From AG41 sp036522815 (GTDB lineage: Bacteria > Gemmatimonadota > Gemmatimonadetes > Gemmatimonadales > GWC2-71-9): a stretch of 44,662 nucleotides of DNA. Position numbers and translations under genes: made by a program. Where the stretch lies: the NCBI GenBank assembly GCA_036522815.1, contig DATDFC010000133.1, positions 1-44,662 on the forward strand. The letters run 5' to 3'. Of this stretch, positions 29,438-36,671 are shown in pieces (positions within the stretch are counted from its first letter, which is position 1; each line of letters starts with the position of its first letter). The notes under the pieces were generated by a model. It was not told the origin of the DNA. It did no database searches and saw only the letters and a program-made list of their open reading frames with translations.

Positions 29438-31224
29438 GGACGCCAGCTGGGCTGGAAGTCGTTCGACGAGCTGCCCGCATCCAGGCCGCGCACCGGCAGG
29501 CGAGCCGTCAAATACGTCGCCGCCGTCGTGCCGGCCGGAATCCGGTACACCATGAATCCGCCGTTTGGGCCCGCACCGACGAGCACGATCTCGGTCCCAT
29601 CAGGGGACCAGTCGTGCCCCAGCTGGTTCGTGCTGATGTCGCAAAACTTTTCGCCCGTCACCTGCTGCTCGGCCGTGCCGTCGACCCGAATGCGCCAGTA
29701 GTCGATCGAGCAGCCACCGACGTTGCGCAAAAACAAGACTTGCGATCCGTCGGGCGACACAATCGGGCGGGAATCCGAATCGACTCCGCGCGTGAGCTGG
29801 CGGAACCCCGTGCCGTCCGCATTGATGGCGTACAGCTTGCTCGTGAACAGCGTGTCGCTCGCGCTGAACACGATCACGTCGCCTCGCGGCGACCATTCGA
29901 CCTCCTGAATCTGCAGCACACCGGTGCCGGCATCGAGCGGCGAGGGCGTGAGCTGGGTGACCACCGTACCGTCGAAGTTCGCGACGTACAGGGCACTCGT
30001 CATGGTCTGGCGCAGCGTCACGCTGTCGAACGCGAACACGCTGTCGAGTGGGAACGCCAGCCGATCGGGATTGCGCGGGTCCCAGGCGAAGGCGCCAGAG
30101 CCAGTCGATCGCGTCGGCACGACGTCGACGAACATGCGGCGCGGCGTCTGCGACAACAGGGAGATCGGCCCCGTCGCGTTCGCGATCACGCACACGTTGG
30201 AGCCGCATTGGTACGCGAGGTGCAGGCCGTTGGGGCTCCAGCGGGGCCGATTGGCGGCCACCGTGTCGCTCACGACCAGCGCATCGGTGTCGCCGGCCCA
30301 GCGGGACACCCACAGCTGCTGCTGCGTCCCGGGGTTGAACGTGTAGGCCACACGCTGCCGGTCGGGTGAATACCGCGGGTTTACGTCGCCCGTCGCCCCG
30401 TTCGCGCTGATCCGGAACCGCCCCGTGCCGTTGGTGTTGTGACAAAACACTCCGCTCGAGGCGCCTGCGGCGGAATCGCCGGCGAACAGCACCGCGGCGA
30501 TCGTGACGGGAGCCGTCACCTCGAGCCGCAGCGTGTCGGACGAGCCGGGAATATCCGCCGCCGCACGGGCGGGCCCGCACGATGTCCCCGATAACGCCGT
30601 GACCGTGAGGTCGCTCGCCAGGCCGATGAGCCCTGGCGTGACGTCCGTGACCTTCACGGGCACACCGGGCACGGGATTGCCCAGTACGTCCTGGATGAGC
30701 GTCGTCATCAGTACGGCCCCCGCCTGCTTGAGCGTGAAGCCCTGCGGCCCCACGCTGATCAGGCAGCCGACTCCGAGCGCACATGGCCCCACGTACGTGA
30801 CCGGGACCGAGTCGACGGGCGCGGCGCCGCTGGGCCGCACGGTCACGATATCGGAGCCGCTATACAGTACGGCGCTGTCGCTCGAGCGGTAGCCTTCGAG
30901 GACGACCTGATACGTCTCTGCCGACCCGATGACGGGCACGCGGACAGTCAGCGTGGCATTTCCCGCGACGTCGACCGGTACGGTGGTGTCGACGACGGCG
31001 CCTCCCCCGACCGCGCTCGCCCCCACCGCGGGCGTGACGGTGACGTGGAGTCGGTCGAGGTCGTCGAACAGCACCGTAGTGCCACCACTCCCTGGGCCGG
31101 GGCTCACCACGGGCACGATCACCAGCCCCGGCCGCCCGAGACCGGGACCCGCCCACTCGGCACACCCGAGCGCGGCGCCCAGTGCCGTCGCGGCGACCCA
31201 GCCCAGCAGCCTCACCGCGCCCAC
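29434..31224 (-). CDS. Lipoprotein with PD40/TolB-like beta-propeller
   Basis: 596 residues. Signal ends LGAALGCAEW, so Cys21 is likely lipidated. N-terminal half (30-270) is Ig-like beta-sandwich sequence, the invasin/adhesin-type pattern of TLIQDVLGNPVPGVPVKVTD. C-terminal half (275-596) has WD40-like/PD40 repeats (NPRYSPDRQRVAYTF, RPRWSPNGLHLAYQC, DVEWSPRGDVIVFSA-like, PIVSPDGSQVLFLRN, DWSPDGTEIVLVG). Likely a surface or periplasmic binding scaffold. Last gene of a run with the two genes that follow here, overlapping the barrel-like gene by 13 nt. Confidence 0.8.
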   Translation of the reverse strand: MGAVRLLGWVAATALGAALGCAEWAGPGLGRPGLVIVPVVSPGPGSGGTTVLFDDLDRLHVTVTPAVGASAVGGGAVVDTTVPVDVAGNATLTVRVPVIGSAETYQVVLEGYRSSDSAVLYSGSDIVTVRPSGAAPVDSVPVTYVGPCALGVGCLISVGPQGFTLKQAGAVLMTTLIQDVLGNPVPGVPVKVTDVTPGLIGLASDLTVTALSGTSCGPARAAADIPGSSDTLRLEVTAPVTIAAVLFAGDSAAGASSGVFCHNTNGTGRFRISANGATGDVNPRYSPDRQRVAYTFNPGTQQQLWVSRWAGDTDALVVSDTVAANRPRWSPNGLHLAYQCGSNVCVIANATGPISLLSQTPRRMFVDVVPTRSTGSGAFAWDPRNPDRLAFPLDSVFAFDSVTLRQTMTSALYVANFDGTVVTQLTPSPLDAGTGVLQIQEVEWSPRGDVIVFSASDTLFTSKLYAINADGTGFRQLTRGVDSDSRPIVSPDGSQVLFLRNVGGCSIDYWRIRVDGTAEQQVTGEKFCDISTNQLGHDWSPDGTEIVLVGAGPNGGFMVYRIPAGTTAATYLTARLPVRGLDAGSSSNDFQPSWRP

Positions 31225-32330
31225 TCCAGCAGTACCAGGGCCCGCGGGCCCACGAGTGGCACCGAGCTGCCGTTGTCCGCCAGACGGCCGATCGCCACCT
31301 GGCCTTGCACCAGCAGGGCGACCGCGCCGCCCAGTCGGTAGCGCAGGTCGATGCCGGGACGCACCAGCCAGCCCAGCAATGCGAGGCTTCCGGTCGCGGG
31401 TCCGACCAGCTCGTGACGGATCTCGACGGTGGGCGCGAGGTTCAGCGCCGGCGAGAGCGGCCGGTCGAGCCGGGCGCCCAGCCCGAGCACGTTGCCGCGC
31501 GGCACCTGGACGACGGTCGAGTCGGAGCCGCCGGAGCGGAAGCGATAGCGGTCGTATGCGTAGAGCGACAAGCTGCCCCGCCCCGCTGGCAGGCTCAACG
31601 CCGCGTAGAGCAGCAGACGGCCGCCGGTGACGCTGCGCGAGCCGGCGATGACCGTGTCCGCGCCGCTCGCCGCGTACACCGCGGCGCCGCGGAAATAGCC
31701 ACCCCCCCCACCGCCCAGCGGCCCCTCCACGCCCAGGCGGACACGCCCTTCACCGCCCGGCTCGAGCTCGCCGCTCGCCACCACCGGGGTGTAGCTCGCA
31801 TGCCAGCGATAGCTCCCGCCGACGCCGCCCGCCCAACGCTCGCCCAGCTTGAACGCCGTGGCGAAGCCGCCGGTGACACCGCCGCCCGTACCGAACGTGG
31901 GCGTGGTGAAATTGAGCAGCTCGGTGCCGAGGGCGCTGAGCACCGGGACGTCCGTGGAGTCCACGGCTTTCTTTCCCGTGGGCAGCGTACCGACGAGCGA
32001 CACGATCAGATGACCCGTCACCGCCCCCCAACTCATGCGGACGTCGGTGTCGGTCGTGCCGCCGACCTGGAGCGTCCCGCTGGTAGTCGTGGCCGTGGCA
32101 TGCGCGTACCCGCTCGACAGGTCGAGCGTGACGCGGGGACCGAACCGGTGGGACAGCGTCACGGGGACGGTCCATTCGACGATGTGGTCAAAGGCGAAGC
32201 CGGACCCGAAGTGATAACCGTCGAGTACGACGCCGGTGCGCGCCGTGGTGCCGGGGGGGGCGGGGGCAGCGGCGGGCTCCTGCGCCGCGAGCCGCACCGC
32301 GACGCAGCTCAAGAGCAGCAGGCGTTTCAC
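31212..32330 (-). CDS. Outer-membrane beta-barrel-like protein
   Basis: 372 residues from GTG 32330, which overlaps the TAG of the preceding gene (TAGTG). Signal peptide 1-16. The mature sequence is a run of amphipathic strands with Gly/Ser turns (SGYAHATATTTSGTLQVGG, GTGGGVTGGFATAFKLGERW, YRLGGAVALLVQGQVAIGRL), ending LVLLEWAR. This fits a transmembrane beta-barrel of about 14 strands. No specific family recognised. Coupled to the CsgG-like lipoprotein gene, suggesting a joint envelope complex. Confidence 0.68.
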   Translation of the reverse strand: MKRLLLLSCVAVRLAAQEPAAAPAPPGTTARTGVVLDGYHFGSGFAFDHIVEWTVPVTLSHRFGPRVTLDLSSGYAHATATTTSGTLQVGGTTDTDVRMSWGAVTGHLIVSLVGTLPTGKKAVDSTDVPVLSALGTELLNFTTPTFGTGGGVTGGFATAFKLGERWAGGVGGSYRWHASYTPVVASGELEPGGEGRVRLGVEGPLGGGGGGYFRGAAVYAASGADTVIAGSRSVTGGRLLLYAALSLPAGRGSLSLYAYDRYRFRSGGSDSTVVQVPRGNVLGLGARLDRPLSPALNLAPTVEIRHELVGPATGSLALLGWLVRPGIDLRYRLGGAVALLVQGQVAIGRLADNGSSVPLVGPRALVLLEWAR

Positions 32331-33619
32331 TACGGGCGCCTGAAGATGATGACGATGCCGCTCGTGACGGATACGATCGACGGCAGCCCGAGAGCTTCGG
32401 GTGTGAGGTGACGCTCGATAGTGGGCGTGCCCGAGGGCGCCCCGCCCGCCTGGGCGATCACGTCGCCCGTGGCCGGCACGACGTCCAGCGTCGTGGTGGT
32501 GAGCAGCCCACCCGCCGCCCCCCCTCCCACCTCGGACGGCGCCGTGATCGGTTCAAAAGACTGGACAACGCTCACGATGCCCCCCCCCGCCCCCGCCTGC
32601 TGCACGGCCGGCGTGGCGGCGGCGGTCTCCTGCCCCTGGCGCGCCGCCTGGAAGCTCGGGTCGGCCCGTGCGGCCGCCCCGAAGTTGCGCGCCGCCGCGT
32701 CGTAATCGCCCCGATCCAGGTCGTCGAGCGCCCGGCTGTAGGCCAGAAACGCCGCGAGGCTCTTGGGCCCCTGTCGCAGGATCTCCTGCCGCTCGGCTTC
32801 GGTGAGCGCGATCCCGAGCTGGCCGGCGAGGTCGAACACCACCTGTTTTTCGAGCGCGAGCAGCTGCCGGAACGGGCCGGTCACCTGACCCACGGGTCGT
32901 ACCACGCCGGCACCCGTCACGACCGTGGCGGAGATCTGCATCGTGGCGGCCTCCGTAGTCGGGATGGTCGCGGTCCCCTGCACCATCCGCTCCGCCCGCA
33001 GCAGGCGGCCGACGCGCGCCGCGGTCGCCGGATCGGTCCGCTCGCTCTGACCGACCTTGAGCTCGTCGAGCAGCATGCCGATCTGCAGACGTTCTAGCAG
33101 CCGGATCGTACGCACGTGGGCGAGGTCGCTGGTGATGAGCTCGGCGAGCCCGCGCGAGAGCGGCTGCACGCTCGAGTCACCGGCGATCACGAGCGGCAGC
33201 ACCGCCACGGTCGCCGCCTCGGGCTGCTGCTGCGCCAGCTCCGCTTCTCGCGCCAGCGCCTGCCGCGCCGTCTGCTCCGCGGCGCTCCGGAGCGCGAGCT
33301 GCGCCCTGGCCCGCAGGGCGCCCACGCCCCGAACGCCGGGATGCGCGGCGGCGAAGCCGTCATACGTCGCGATGGCGTCGTCGAAGCGACCCGCCTGCTC
33401 CTGGCACGCACCGCGTACCAGTGGTCCCCGCACGTCGGCGGGAGCGACCGCTTGCGCGGCGGCGACCACGACCGCGGCGGTGTCGCAGCGCCCGGCTGCG
33501 GCGAGCTGGGCGGCGAGATGAAAGCGATCGGTTGGGGTGACCGAGGTGGTGCGGGGCGTCCGGGCACAGGCGCCGGCCACGACCACGCACACCAGGCGCG
33601 GGAGCTGCCGCCGATTCAC
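32330..33619 (-). CDS. Lipoprotein-like protein with TPR and CsgG/FlgO-like domain
   Basis: 429 residues from GTG 33619, overlapping the upstream TGA. The signal ends VVVAGACART, giving a possible lipidated Cys18. TPR-like helices occupy 30-135. The block VAVLPLVIAGDSSVQPLSRG, LAELITSDLAHVRTIRLLER through QGTATIP is the CsgG/FlgO-type fold (about 137-290). A further helix pair and a low-complexity Gly/Ala tail follow. CsgG-like proteins form outer-membrane secretion pores or assembly factors. With the adjacent barrel and PD40 proteins it may make a surface assembly or export complex. Confidence 0.78.
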   Translation of the reverse strand: MNRRQLPRLVCVVVAGACARTPRTTSVTPTDRFHLAAQLAAAGRCDTAAVVVAAAQAVAPADVRGPLVRGACQEQAGRFDDAIATYDGFAAAHPGVRGVGALRARAQLALRSAAEQTARQALAREAELAQQQPEAATVAVLPLVIAGDSSVQPLSRGLAELITSDLAHVRTIRLLERLQIGMLLDELKVGQSERTDPATAARVGRLLRAERMVQGTATIPTTEAATMQISATVVTGAGVVRPVGQVTGPFRQLLALEKQVVFDLAGQLGIALTEAERQEILRQGPKSLAAFLAYSRALDDLDRGDYDAAARNFGAAARADPSFQAARQGQETAAATPAVQQAGAGGGIVSVVQSFEPITAPSEVGGGAAGGLLTTTTLDVVPATGDVIAQAGGAPSGTPTIERHLTPEALGLPSIVSVTSGIVIIFRRP

Positions 33620-33942
33620 CGGCGCGACTTCTTCTTGGTGGCGGGTTTCTTCTTGGCGGCTGGTTTGGGCCGGGGGGTGCTCTTGGGGGGCCTGCGCTTG
33701 AGCGCGCCCTGGACGTCGGCGAGGACGCGGTCGCCTTCCTCTGGTCCGATCAGGCCGCGACGGACGGCGTACCGGATCAGCTCTTCGGCATCGTCGACGG
33801 TGAACTCGCCCAAGCCGGCGGCCCCGCGGATCGCTTTGACCAGCGCGTCCGCCACGGGGCTGCGCAGCACACTCGCGATGCCGGGGAGGGCCTCGAGCAG
33901 CGACGAGATCTGCGACCCGCCGAGCTCAGCTGGGGGGGGCAT
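33616..33942 (-). CDS. Small protein with histone-like basic tail
   Basis: 108 residues. Residues 1-80 form an acidic/hydrophobic helical domain; the last 28 residues are Lys/Ala/Pro/Arg-rich (RPKPAAKKKPATKKKSRR), as in bacterial histone H1-like tails that bind DNA, RNA or polyanions. No signal peptide. It overlaps the CsgG-like gene by 4 nt, so it is translationally coupled to an envelope gene, an unexpected pairing. Function unknown. Confidence 0.65.
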   Translation of the reverse strand: MPPPAELGGSQISSLLEALPGIASVLRSPVADALVKAIRGAAGLGEFTVDDAEELIRYAVRRGLIGPEEGDRVLADVQGALKRRPPKSTPRPKPAAKKKPATKKKSRR

Positions 33943-34000
33943 CGAACGCGCTGCTCCGGCGCTGAAGGTCGCGCCAAGCTACACGAACCCCTCTAGACCG

Positions 34001-34300
34001 TCAAGGATTTTCGCCGGATTTTCCCGGGAACTGGGCCTGTGACGCGCGGTTACGACGCTGGCGCAACGCCTGCACCAGCCCGCCGGGAGCCCGGCGCGAG
34101 ATCGTCAGATCGGAGTGCGACAACAGCTCGCCCAAGACGCTCCGGGTCTTGGCGTCGAGCGGCATGCCGAAGTGCAGGTCGAGCTGGTACTCGGCGTGAT
34201 CGGCGCCCTGGCCGGTGAGCGTGAAGCCCTGAGGGTCGGGTCGAGCCGCGTCTACTTCGATCTCGGCTAAAGGCTCGTACTTTGTGCCGTCCATCTCCAT
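34001..34300 (-). CDS. Hypothetical protein
   Basis: 99 residues from ATG 34300, chosen because GGAGG lies about 10 nt upstream; a longer read to 34354 has no ribosome site. Beta-rich first 70 residues (TLTGQGADHAEYQLDLHFGM), then a basic tail (QALRQRRNRASQAQFPG). No signal or family recognised. It lies 58 nt upstream of the basic-tailed protein on the same strand. Confidence 0.6.
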   Translation of the reverse strand: MEMDGTKYEPLAEIEVDAARPDPQGFTLTGQGADHAEYQLDLHFGMPLDAKTRSVLGELLSHSDLTISRRAPGGLVQALRQRRNRASQAQFPGKSGENP

Positions 34301-34428
34301 CCTGGCGGAACCTCCGCTCTGAGTGAGAGATACCCCCCCAGGAAAGGCTGTCAAGCAGGCCCAAATCCGCTCGTTGGAAGCCCTTCCAGGGGTGGCTAGA
34401 TTCCGAGGTTGGAGGCGTAAGTACAGCC

Positions 34429-34701
34429 GTGGGACGACGTGGCATAAAGGAATACCGGGCGCCAGAGGCCCTGGCGCTGATCGCGGCGGACCGCGAGCAT
34501 GTGCCCCTGGTCTGCCCCTCGTGCGGGACGCGTTCGATCGTGCGCGCGCCCCGGCGCCGCGGCGGCAACAAGCTCGGGGCGCTCGCGCCGGAGCGGGTGA
34601 CGCTGACCTGCCAGGGCTGCGGTCGGCACGCGTCCTACATCGAGCGGGGCCGGGAGCCCCCGCGGGACGAGACCATGGATCCGCACGCCGTGCGGGCGTA
34701 G
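34429..34701 (+). CDS. Zinc-ribbon protein
   Basis: 90 residues from GTG 34429. Two CxxC pairs, CPSCG at about 29-33 and CQGCG at about 61-65, make one zinc ribbon; the strand between them is Arg-rich (IVRAPRRRGGN), suggesting nucleic-acid contact. It ends 18 nt before infA and is probably co-transcribed, so a role in translation is plausible but unproven. No defined family. Confidence 0.65.
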   Translation: MGRRGIKEYRAPEALALIAADREHVPLVCPSCGTRSIVRAPRRRGGNKLGALAPERVTLTCQGCGRHASYIERGREPPRDETMDPHAVRA

Positions 34702-34719
34702 GACGAGGAGGGCAACAGG

Positions 34720-34935
34720 GTGGCGGGCGACGCGATACAAATGATGGGCACCGTCACCGAGGTGCTTCCCAATACGACCTTCCGGGTGAAGCTAGAGAAC
34801 GGGCATGAGGTGCTGGCGTACGTCAGCGGAAAAATGCGTAAGAATTATATCCGGATTCTCCAGGGCGACCGGGTGGCGGTGGATCTCTCTCCCTACGATC
34901 TTACGCGCGGCAGGATAACCTACCGGTACAAATAA
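34720..34935 (+). CDS. infA: Translation initiation factor IF-1
   Basis: 71 residues, standard length, from GTG 34720. S1/OB-fold landmarks: GTVTEVLPNTTFRVKLENGH, SGKMRKNYIRILQGDRVAV, and SPYDLTRGRITYRYK at the end. IF-1 binds the 30S A site and helps IF-2 and IF-3. GAGGAGGGCAACAGG precedes the start. Four bases after its stop a hairpin element of 13-bp repeats begins, which likely ends the transcript. Confidence 0.97.
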   Translation: MAGDAIQMMGTVTEVLPNTTFRVKLENGHEVLAYVSGKMRKNYIRILQGDRVAVDLSPYDLTRGRITYRYK

Positions 34936-34938
34936 AAA

Positions 34939-35077
34939 GCGTCACGCGAAGACGTCACGCGAGAGCGTAGCACAAAGACGTCACGCAGAAACGAAAGAGG
35001 CCGGGTTTCCCCGGCCTCTCGACGTCTCTACTGGACGCTTCCGCGAGACGCCTCTGCGCGACGTTCTCGCTCGACGC
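34939..35077. repeat. Inverted tandem-repeat element, 13-bp period, with terminator core
   Basis: Left arm: GCGTCACGCGAAG, ACGTCACGCGAGA, GCGTAGCACAAAG, ACGTCACGCAGAA (34939-34990). Right arm 35013-35077: five 13-mers complementary in type (TCTCGCTCGACGC, CTCTGCGCGACGT, TTCCGCGAGACGC and others). At the centre AGAGGCCGGG (34996-35005) pairs perfectly with CCCGGCCTCT (35010-35019). The third left unit is identical to the unit repeated beside the four-helix-bundle gene. The element fills the gap between convergent infA and porin genes. Confidence 0.9.
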
Positions 35078-35079
35078 CG

Positions 35080-36303
35080 TTAGAAGAAGAGCATGAACCC
35101 GGCGGCCACGTCCGTCTGCTTGGCCCCGTGCGGCAGGGTCCCCAAGATCGGACCGAGTGAATTGCCGGTCGTACCTTCCTCGGTGCCTTCCAGCACGAAC
35201 TTCAACGACTTCGTCCACTGGTGGTAGACACCGAGGGTGTACGCGTAGTTATTCGACCGAACGTTGCCGTTGCCGTCGCCGTTAGGCGCAGCCGTTTCGT
35301 TGTTCTTCAAACGACTGAAGCCCCAGCTGAAGCCCACGTTGGTCTTGGGAGAGACTTTGTACATGAGTTGGGCGTAGCCGCCGTCAGATGACCTCAGCTC
35401 CGGCGACGTAGCGGCGCCGGTTCCAGCGACCTCGCCGCCCGAGAACATTAGAGTCGTCCCGAGGCCCTTGCCGATGTAACCGTTGACGACGAGTGTGAGG
35501 TCCGAGAAACCCGCCTTGATCCCGGCGGTGCCGCCAAACGAGCTGACGGAGTTACCCCCCGTGGGCGCGTTCTTCGTGGACTGCCACAATCCGCCGACCC
35601 AGAGCATGTAATTGTTCCTACCGGATCTCTGATTGTAGGTAAACTCGGCCTCGACCCGCGGAATCGTCGTGAAGGCGTACGCGCCGGCTCCGGCTGCCAG
35701 GTCACTCGGCTGGAAGATGCCCACGCTGAGCTGCGACCGCCCCGGCTTCGTGCTGTACGTCACCTGGGCGTTGAAGTTGGGATAGATGTAGCCAAACCCG
35801 ATGCGGCCGAGAGTCGTTCCGGGGCTCTGCCCCTGGTTGATACCGACCGCGCCGACGCCGAACAGCGTCATGTCATTGAGGATGTTCTGGCGCCCGAATA
35901 GACCGAGCTCCCGGCCGGCGAGGATCTGCGAGCCGTCTTTCAAGCCAAGCGTCAGATACACCTGACGCATGTCGATGGCAGCGCCCGACTGCACGCTGAA
36001 CTGGTCGTGAACCCCGGCGTTCTGAATCTGTGGCGCGAACCCGAAGTGGATGCCGAGGGTCATCCCCGCCTCTTTACCCTTGGCATCGAACGTGGCGAAG
36101 GTCGGGAGCAGTCCGGTCCGGATGCTCGAGTTCGCCGCGTCTCCTGCGATCGTGTTCGCCTTGGTGAAGCTCCAGAAAGCGTTGACGTTCCCCGCGAAGG
36201 AGAACGACCAGCCATTCGACATCTGCATCGTCAGGCCTTGCGCCCTGGCCGTCGCGGTGACGCCGAGCGCGAGACCCAACAACAGCAACGTGAGACGCTT
36301 CAT
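35080..36303 (-). CDS. Outer-membrane porin-like protein
   Basis: 407 residues with signal peptide 1-21 and a perfect AAGGAGG 9 nt before ATG 36303. After cleavage the protein is beta-barrel throughout, with strands such as SFAGNVNAFWSF, GMTLGIHFGFAPQIQ, GRIGFGYIYPNFNAQVTYS and TDVAAGFMLFF. It ends in Phe, the C-terminal signature recognised by the BAM machinery. It resembles trimeric-porin/DcaP-like proteins for small solutes. Codon use is less GC-biased than its neighbours, typical of a highly expressed gene. It follows the TonB/PQQ unit on the same strand. Confidence 0.85.
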   Translation of the reverse strand: MKRLTLLLLGLALGVTATARAQGLTMQMSNGWSFSFAGNVNAFWSFTKANTIAGDAANSSIRTGLLPTFATFDAKGKEAGMTLGIHFGFAPQIQNAGVHDQFSVQSGAAIDMRQVYLTLGLKDGSQILAGRELGLFGRQNILNDMTLFGVGAVGINQGQSPGTTLGRIGFGYIYPNFNAQVTYSTKPGRSQLSVGIFQPSDLAAGAGAYAFTTIPRVEAEFTYNQRSGRNNYMLWVGGLWQSTKNAPTGGNSVSSFGGTAGIKAGFSDLTLVVNGYIGKGLGTTLMFSGGEVAGTGAATSPELRSSDGGYAQLMYKVSPKTNVGFSWGFSRLKNNETAAPNGDGNGNVRSNNYAYTLGVYHQWTKSLKFVLEGTEEGTTGNSLGPILGTLPHGAKQTDVAAGFMLFF

Positions 36304-36508
36304 ACGAGAACCCCTCCTTGGGAGTTAGCCTGCTTGTTGCCTGCTCGTCTGGCTTCTCACCTACGCCTGTGGTGTGACTGACTGATTAGGAAAAGCGGAG
36401 CCCACCTCCTCTTGAAAGCGGGTGGCCGCCGGGGACGGCGTCCGGAGTGCTCCCGAGATCCCAAGGCGAGCCCACCCTGCGGCCGCCCCTGGCCCAGAAT
36501 CCCGCAAA

Positions 36509-36538
36509 ATATTGGGTATGACCCCCCCCTAAATGCAA
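36509..36538 (-). promoter_or_regulatory. Possible porin promoter with G8 spacer
   Basis: Minus-strand TTGCAT (36538-36533), 18-nt spacer containing eight consecutive G, CAATAT (36514-36509). The homopolymer lies between the two boxes, where length change would alter promoter spacing; phase variation is possible but unproven. Confidence 0.3.
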
Positions 36539-36594
36539 TAGCGGGCTGGTTTTCGGCCGCAACTTGCCCTGCGGGAAGGGGATGGGAGCGGGCT

Positions 36595-36653
36595 CCCAGC
36601 GGGGCCTCCCGGCGCGACTGCGTCTTTTTGCCGCACAGGGAGGCCCCGCTGGG
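36595..36653 (-). terminator. Large hairpin downstream of PQQ dehydrogenase
   Basis: Perfect 16-bp arms CCCAGCGGGGCCTCCC and GGGAGGCCCCGCTGGG with a 27-nt loop; partial pairing continues outward (GCGGGCT / GGGCCCGC). It starts 19 nt after the dehydrogenase stop. There is no T-run, so it may end transcription with Rho or protect the 3' end of the upstream message. Confidence 0.65.
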
Positions 36654-36671
36654 GGCCCGCCAGCAACAGTC

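Larger units (their letters stand above)
36304..36671. other. Intergenic region between PQQ dehydrogenase and porin genes
   Basis: No gene seen. It holds a strong inverted repeat at the dehydrogenase end (36595-36653) and a promoter-like pair for the porin at 36509-36538 (minus-strand TTGCAT, 18 nt, CAATAT) with a run of eight G in the spacer. That would give the porin mRNA an untranslated leader of about 200 nt. Confidence 0.4.
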
